DNA from: Promethearchaeota archaeon
GTDB lineage: Archaea > Asgardarchaeota > Lokiarchaeia > Sigynarchaeales > SOKP01
DNA: 28,925 nucleotides
Direction: 5' to 3'
Assembly (NCBI GenBank): GCA_019057735.1
Contig: JAHLWV010000004.1
Coordinates: forward strand, 1-28,925
The notes under the pieces are model-generated. The model was not told the origin of the DNA. It did no database searches and saw nothing but the letters and a program-made list of their open reading frames with translations. Shown in pieces: positions 24,113-28,925 of this stretch. The position numbers were made by a program, and so were the translations under genes. Numbering within the stretch: position 1 is the first letter of the stretch; each line of letters begins with the position of its first letter.

Positions 24113-24844
24113 ATGAATGCAAAGAACAGGATTATCATTATGGGTCATCGAGGCGCAAGTAAAATAGCCCCCGAGAATACATTAAAAGCATTTAAAGAAG
24201 CAATTCGCTTAAAAGCAGACGCGGTTGAATTTGATGCCCAAGAAACAGTTGATGGCGAAATTGTTATCATCCATGATTACGATACACTTAGAACCGCAGG
24301 AACTGAAGGTATTGTAGAACAAATGACCCTTAAAGAATTAAAAAAATTGAATTTTGGAAATGGTGAACAAATTCCAACACTATTGGAATTAGTTGAGTTA
24401 GCAAAGGATAAAATATCTCTCAATTGTGAAATTAAGGTAGAAGGTATCGCAAAAAAAATAATTCATATTTTCCAAGATTCCGACATTCTTGATTCTACGA
24501 TAGTTAGTTCATTTTTACATGAAGAATTGATTAGGGTACAAAAAATTGAACCACAATTAAAATTAGCACCCCTTGTCCCTGCTGAACCAGGAAAGTTCTC
24601 AGATTGGAATTATAAAAAGAAATTAATTGATTTTACATCTGAGAATAATTACTATGCAATTAATCCGCTATATAAACTAGCAGATAAACAATTTATCGAA
24701 TATGCCCATGAAAAAAACATAAAAGTTTTTCCTTGGACTGTTGATTCTGGAATTGCTATGAAGAAATTAATAAATATGGGCATAGATGGAATTATAACCA
24801 ATGATATATCTCGTCTTAAAGAAGTTTTAAACCGTAATGTCTAA
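24113..24844 (+). CDS. Glycerophosphodiester phosphodiesterase (GDPD family)
   Basis: A 243-aa cytosolic TIM-barrel enzyme splitting glycerophosphodiesters into glycerol phosphate and an alcohol. The family signature is complete: GHRGASKIAPENT at 11-23 with the catalytic His12, EFDAQETVDGEIVIIHD at 39-55 with metal-binding Glu39 and Asp41 and catalytic His54, and a NCEIK strand around 112. The end (FPWTVDSG..., then GIDGIITNDISRL) is the usual last barrel strand. There is no signal peptide, so the substrate is cytosolic, for example a phospholipid head-group product. A damaged tandem copy follows directly at 24886-25617. Confidence 0.93.
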   Translation: MNAKNRIIIMGHRGASKIAPENTLKAFKEAIRLKADAVEFDAQETVDGEIVIIHDYDTLRTAGTEGIVEQMTLKELKKLNFGNGEQIPTLLELVELAKDKISLNCEIKVEGIAKKIIHIFQDSDILDSTIVSSFLHEELIRVQKIEPQLKLAPLVPAEPGKFSDWNYKKKLIDFTSENNYYAINPLYKLADKQFIEYAHEKNIKVFPWTVDSGIAMKKLINMGIDGIITNDISRLKEVLNRNV

Positions 24845-24885
24845 TCCAATTTATAAAACACAATTACAAATTAATAGGGAATATT

Positions 24886-25617
24886 ATTTTTAGTAAAAAA
24901 ATAAATGATTTTTTAGTAATAGGTCACAGAGGTGCTAGTTCAGAAGCACCTGAAAACTCTCTAAAAGCTTTTGCGAGAGCAATTGAGTTAAATGCAGATT
25001 ATATTGAATTTGATATTCAGAAGACGCTCGATAATGAAATTATTATAAGCCATGACTCCGATCTTTTAAGAACTGTTGGTTTACTAAAAAATTTACGAGA
25101 TTTGTCAATTGAAGAAATTAAAAAACTAGATATTGGGGAGCGGGAACGAATACCTACACTAAATGAATTAATAGCAATCACTAAAGGAAAGATAAAACTC
25201 CAACTCGAAATTATAGCCCCTGGAATTGTTAATGATTTAATTAATCTTTTAAGAGAAGAAAACCTAATTAGCACCTCAATCATTAGTAGTTTTGAGATTC
25301 ATGAATTATTGAAAGTAAAGGAAATTGAGCCTGGATTAAAAATAGGCTATTTAATTCCTTTTGCTTTGACGAGAATTCGAATGGTAAAACGATTAGTCCA
25401 AAGAGCAATAGATAATGAGTTTTATGCAATCCACCCCTCTTATCTAATAGCTGATAAATAGTTTATAGATTTAGCTCATGAAAATGGTCTTAAAGTTAAT
25501 GTTTTTACAGTAAATGAGGAAGACATGATGAGAAAGCTAATTAAGTTAGGTGTTGACGGAATTTTTACTGACGATATTGCTTTATTAAATAGAACACTAG
25601 GAAGAACTAATCAATAA
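24886..25617 (+). pseudogene. Second GDPD gene, damaged: no standard start codon and in-frame TAG
   Basis: Translating the frame of 24886 gives a near full-length GDPD: IGHRGASSEAPENS right after the start, EFDIQKTLDNEIIISHD, and a C-terminal end VNVFTVNEED...GVDGIFTDDIALLN. It aligns along its length with the intact GDPD at 24113-24844, so it arose by tandem duplication. Two defects: between the in-frame stop at 24835 and the GHRG motif there is no ATG, GTG or TTG (only ATT/ATA codons, with an AGGGA stretch six bases before the ATT at 24886), and TAG at 25459-25461 stands where the intact copy has Gln. After TAG the frame stays open and family-like for 51 codons to TAA at 25615. The coding pattern is otherwise intact, so the damage is recent or is tolerated. 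Use of a non-AUG start and amber read-through is less likely. Confidence 0.8.
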
Positions 25618-25680
25618 AATATTTTAGTCAAGTTCTATTATATTTCTTATTAATTTAAACGAATTTTTCTTGGTTTTACA

Positions 25681-27168
25681 ATGTCTTCATTAGAAAAATC
25701 ACCGATTGATTTTAATAGATTATTCTTTCCAAGAGCTATTGGCATTATTGGAGCAAGTCATCATCCCGCAGGCGGTGGTTTTTTTGTTCGATCATTGAAA
25801 GGTAAATTCAAAGGAACTACCTATCTATTTAATCCTAGATTAGCTGGAAAAACATTACATGGTCAGAAGGTTTATGCATCTATTTTGGAAATTTCTGAAC
25901 CAATAGATTATGTTATTATCGCTGTTCCCGCACGATTAGTTCCGAAAGTCTTAGATGAAATAGGTCAAAAGTCCGTTCCCTTTTGCACAATTTTCTCTTC
26001 AGGATTCCGCGAAGTTGGTAATGAGGATCTAGAAAAAATAACTCTCGAAATAGCTCGTAAACATAAAATACGTATCATTGGTCCAAATTGTATTGGTGTC
26101 TATAATCCGAAAGGTGGACTATATTTTGCTTATGAGCAATCCCGTAAGTATGGAAATTTCGGAGGAATTTTCCAATCGGGAGGAATTGCTCAAAATATAT
26201 CCCAACTCATAGTCTCTTATGGCTTGTATGCATCTAAATTCATCTCTATAGGGAATTCCCTTGACTTATCTCCAGTTGAATTTTTAGAATATTTCTTAAA
26301 TGACGAGTATACAAAAATTATTGGCTTATACATTGAGAGTCTAAGGAATATTGAACAAGGAAGAAAATTTATGGATATTGTGAAAAAGTGTAATTTAAAC
26401 CGTAAACCCGTTATTCTGTGGCGCGCTGGATATGGTGAAGCAACCAAAAAAGCGATTCTATCTCACACAGGAGGATTGGCAGGTAATAACGAAATTTGGA
26501 AGGCGGTAGGAAAACAAACTGGGAGTTGTATAGTAAATAACTCAAATGAACTTGCTGCGTTGGCATCTGCTTTTAATTTAACTCGTTTACCTAATTCACG
26601 AAATGTTGGTGTTATTGGGATTGGTGGAGGTTCAACAATAGAAGCGATAGATATTTTAGAAACGTATAACCTAACAATTCCCCAATTATCAGAGAAAAGT
26701 ATAAGTAAAATGAAAAGATTCGTTCCTGATGTAAACACTAATTTATCAAATCCCATAGATCTAGGTGGGATGGGAATTCAACCCAATATCTACTATCGTA
26801 CGATATTAGCGCTTGATAAAGATCCTAACATTTCTTCTATTATTTTTATTAAGGATCCCGAAAGATTTGGAGGATTTTCTGACTTAATGGAAGAATTAGG
26901 TTACGGAGCATTAGATCTAAATAAAGAATTCATCCGATACATCTCAAAAGCGAAGAGTGTATGTACAAAACCTATGTATTGCGTCATGCTGAAAATCAAC
27001 GAAGGGTTTGAAGAGTATAAAAGTAGATACAAGTTCAAGCTGAAATTACTTAATCGAAATGTTCCAGTATTTGAATCTTTAGATCTTGCAGGAACAGTAC
27101 TGGATAAACTCAACTCTTATCGCGAATTTTTGCAAAAGCATGGAAGATATCCAAAAACTAAGGATTAA
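25681..27168 (+). CDS. Acyl-CoA synthetase (NDP-forming), alpha subunit
   Basis: A 495-aa cytosolic protein related to ADP-forming acetyl-CoA synthetase, which converts acyl-CoA, ADP and phosphate into the acid, CoA and ATP, or the reverse. Residues 12-140 form the CoA-binding Rossmann domain (IGIIGASHHPAGGG at 20-33, IIGPNCIGVYNP at 132-143). The ligase domains follow (FQSGGIAQ at 164-171), with the phosphorylated histidine in SHTGGLAG (His262). The beta subunit with the ATP-grasp domain is neither fused nor adjacent: the next gene is a TPR protein on the other strand. It therefore needs a beta subunit encoded elsewhere, or does something else. The acyl substrate is unknown. No Shine-Dalgarno motif is seen before the ATG. 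Confidence 0.88.
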   Translation: MSSLEKSPIDFNRLFFPRAIGIIGASHHPAGGGFFVRSLKGKFKGTTYLFNPRLAGKTLHGQKVYASILEISEPIDYVIIAVPARLVPKVLDEIGQKSVPFCTIFSSGFREVGNEDLEKITLEIARKHKIRIIGPNCIGVYNPKGGLYFAYEQSRKYGNFGGIFQSGGIAQNISQLIVSYGLYASKFISIGNSLDLSPVEFLEYFLNDEYTKIIGLYIESLRNIEQGRKFMDIVKKCNLNRKPVILWRAGYGEATKKAILSHTGGLAGNNEIWKAVGKQTGSCIVNNSNELAALASAFNLTRLPNSRNVGVIGIGGGSTIEAIDILETYNLTIPQLSEKSISKMKRFVPDVNTNLSNPIDLGGMGIQPNIYYRTILALDKDPNISSIIFIKDPERFGGFSDLMEELGYGALDLNKEFIRYISKAKSVCTKPMYCVMLKINEGFEEYKSRYKFKLKLLNRNVPVFESLDLAGTVLDKLNSYREFLQKHGRYPKTKD

Positions 27169-27208
27169 TAATAAGAAAAAAATTAAGAACTTAACAAACT
27201 AACAAAGT

Positions 27209-27913
27209 TTAGAAGGTCAAAATATTCGTTTTACCAAGCTTGTCTAGAATTTCCTCCTTTTTATTTAATACTTTGATGTCCTTTGGATTTAATTTTAAAG
27301 CAATATTAACACACTCAATTGATTCTTCTGTTTTTCCCATCTCACATAATATATCACTCATATTGAGCATGACATCAATATCTTTACATAAAATTCTCTT
27401 TACATTGTCTAACCACAATTTCGCTTTTCTAGGTTCATTATTTTTCAAGAAATTCCTTCCTTTATTTTTCCAAAGTTGAGCATAGTTTCGTCTAAGAGTT
27501 AAAACAGTATTGAAACACTCTAAAGCCTCGTCAAATTTACCTAGTTTAGCAAGTACAATACCTTTATTCTTCCAGCTTGTATAATTCTCTGGTTTGATAG
27601 TAATTACAAAGTTAAAGCAATCTAAAGCTTCCATAAGGTTACCAAGCTTAATAAATGCTTGACCCTTATTATTCCAAGCTCTTATATACTTCGATTTCAT
27701 TTCTATCGCTTTATCAAAACAATCAAGTGCTTCTTTAGGTTTTCCAAGTTTACAAAGGACAACACCTTTATGATTCCACACATTAATGTAAGTTGGGTAT
27801 AATTTTAATGCTTCATCAAGAAAGTATAGTGCTTCGTCGAACTGCTTAATTTTACTAAAATCTTTTGCTTTCTCGAAACAAGAACGAGCTTCTGGAGTTG
27901 GAATATGATACAT
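27209..27913 (-). CDS. TPR-repeat protein
   Basis: A 234-aa protein composed of about seven tandem 34-residue tetratricopeptide repeats from residue 8 to the end. The pattern WxxKGxxxxKLGKxxEALxCFxxAxxxxP is clear in repeats two to four (WNHKGVVLCKLGKPKEALDCF, for example) and weaker in repeats five to seven. There is no signal peptide, membrane helix or enzymatic domain. Such arrays bind other proteins as scaffolds; the partner is unknown. It is convergent with the acyl-CoA synthetase gene, 40 bases apart. A TATA-like AT-rich stretch lies about 25 bases before the ATG, again suggesting a nearly leaderless mRNA. Confidence 0.93.
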   Translation of the reverse strand: MYHIPTPEARSCFEKAKDFSKIKQFDEALYFLDEALKLYPTYINVWNHKGVVLCKLGKPKEALDCFDKAIEMKSKYIRAWNNKGQAFIKLGNLMEALDCFNFVITIKPENYTSWKNKGIVLAKLGKFDEALECFNTVLTLRRNYAQLWKNKGRNFLKNNEPRKAKLWLDNVKRILCKDIDVMLNMSDILCEMGKTEESIECVNIALKLNPKDIKVLNKKEEILDKLGKTNILTF

Positions 27914-28086
27914 TGAGAATTACTTAATATTTTAATTTTATTGGATAGTGATCTATTACGCTTTTTAATAGATTTCAATATACATTAAGTTTTCATAATA
28001 TTTATATTTTACAATGATGTCAAAAAAAGGTGTTGAACAATGAAAGTAATTATTTCTACAAAAATTAAAATTGAATAAACCAAGAG

Positions 28087-28887
28087 CTATTCAATGTGGT
28101 CTACATCAATAGGACGCCCAGGACTCCCTTGATAATAGAGTTTATTAGGCTTTCCTCGCCAATTTTTATGCAATACCGTGTTTGGAAAAATTACATTGTT
28201 ATCAGTGGTTAGAGCATTTGGACCCATTATAATTCCAGGATACAATGTCGTATTTTTTCCCATTGTTATTTTCATCATGCTAATCTTTCCAAATATTGTA
28301 TTTACAGCGTGGCTTGATAGGGCAGATGTAGGGTATACGAACACATTATCTCCTAATTCAGTAAATTCTAATCCTACGTACGCATCGGAATAAATAACAT
28401 TTTTCCCGAGTCTATTGTGGCCTACTCTCCTTAAAGTTCTATTAACGAGCCATGGGAACGGAGATTTCGATGTTAGCCACATCGGAAATTTAATGATAAA
28501 TCCTCGTTTATGATAGTATTTCATAATTTTACTCTCCTTGCTATCATTATCTTCTAAAACTCTTTTAAACACACCTTCAGCAGGAGGCGATTTTTTATTC
28601 CACCTTCGCACCCATAACGCTGTAAACTCAATTAAGAGAATTAGGTAAAGGAAATAAAGCAAAAAAAGAAATCCGGGGAGTATTAACAGGTGAATATCTA
28701 AGGAGATTGAGAATGGAATTATAAAACCATATTCAAACAATAAAAATAAACCTAAACAAATGTATAAAGGAACTAAAAAACTTATGAAATTTATTTTAAA
28801 AAAGTCCAGAACGGGAAGCTCTACAACTTTATCCTTTTTCTGTTCAAATTCAGAATTTGTTTTTCCAACTCCTTTCTCATCGTTCAT
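28087..28887 (-). CDS. Membrane-bound hexapeptide (left-handed beta-helix) acyltransferase-like protein
   Basis: A 266-aa protein. Residues 1-28 are charged and cytosolic; two hydrophobic helices follow (about 32-58 and 66-92), then a linker, then a left-handed beta-helix part (about 150-266). The segment FPMWLTSKSPFPWLVNRTLRRVG, followed by LGKNVIYSDAYVGLEFTELGDNVFV and ALSSHAVNTIFG, resembles the C-terminal acyltransferase-like module of polylysine-synthetase-type (Pls) proteins and other transferases of the WcaF/maltose-acetyltransferase class. His218-type acceptor residues typical of this fold are likely near ALSSHAV. The enzyme probably acylates a membrane or envelope substrate; which one is unknown. 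It ends in TAG, and the start has only 38 bases to the window edge. Confidence 0.72.
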   Translation of the reverse strand: MNDEKGVGKTNSEFEQKKDKVVELPVLDFFKINFISFLVPLYICLGLFLLFEYGFIIPFSISLDIHLLILPGFLFLLYFLYLILLIEFTALWVRRWNKKSPPAEGVFKRVLEDNDSKESKIMKYYHKRGFIIKFPMWLTSKSPFPWLVNRTLRRVGHNRLGKNVIYSDAYVGLEFTELGDNVFVYPTSALSSHAVNTIFGKISMMKITMGKNTTLYPGIIMGPNALTTDNNVIFPNTVLHKNWRGKPNKLYYQGSPGRPIDVDHIE

Positions 28888-28925
28888 AATATTATTATTA
28901 CTAAAATCTTATAAAAAATTATTTA

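Noticed and set aside
24886..25617. Pyrrolysine or other amber recoding in the second GDPD
   Set aside because: TAG ends at least five apparently normal genes in this window, the start codon of the GDPD copy is also missing, and Gln in the intact twin is explained by a simple nonsense mutation. Kept only as a minor alternative.

Overview
The window is A+T-rich archaeal chromosome, most likely from an Asgard archaeon (Lokiarchaeia-like). The archaeal affiliation rests on the adjacent genes for archaeal-type ribosomal proteins uS15 and eS1 (S3Ae), on T/A-rich promoter-like elements close to start codons, and on an archaeal-type sugar-nucleotidyltransferase fused to a left-handed beta-helix. The Asgard reading is an inference from a protein with two longin/roadblock-like domains, an SDS22-like leucine-rich-repeat protein, a TPR protein and an RNase III. 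No rRNA, tRNA, CRISPR array or insertion sequence was recognised. No stretch longer than about 300 bases lacks a gene; the longest gap is 284-542.

Layout. Positions 1-283 hold the 5' part of a sirtuin gene (minus strand), divergent from a plus-strand pair: a tandem longin-like protein (543-1430) and a sugar-1-phosphate nucleotidyltransferase (1470-2759). A minus-strand uS15-eS1 operon (3985-2786) follows, then an ITPase-type house-cleaning pyrophosphatase on the plus strand (4127-4711). From 20726 down to 4717 one minus-strand block of five genes covers about 16 kb: an ABC ATPase with unusual N- and C-terminal extensions, a 1001-aa FtsX/MacB-type permease, a 1318-aa membrane-anchored surface protein with CARDB/DUF11-like beta-sandwiches, a 1596-aa membrane-anchored subtilisin-like protease with a cytosolic double zinc ribbon, and a second 988-aa FtsX/MacB-type permease. 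The junctions are tight (53, 16, 2 and 33 bases), so the genes are probably co-expressed.

The block looks like a cell-envelope machine: one ATPase drives two large permeases, which carry big ectodomains and could be mechanically coupled to the two anchored surface proteins, one a protease. I do not recognise this combination as a described system, and it is the main candidate for novelty here.

The right-hand third is a mosaic of short transcription units: RNase III divergent from an unrecognised 143-aa helical protein; an SCP2-like protein with a palindrome in its promoter region; a protein with only the N-terminal zinc ribbon of TFS/RPB9; the LRR protein; a GDPD phosphodiesterase followed by a damaged tandem copy (no usual start codon, in-frame amber codon); a stand-alone alpha subunit of an NDP-forming acyl-CoA synthetase; a protein made almost entirely of TPRs; and a membrane protein with a hexapeptide acyltransferase-like domain.
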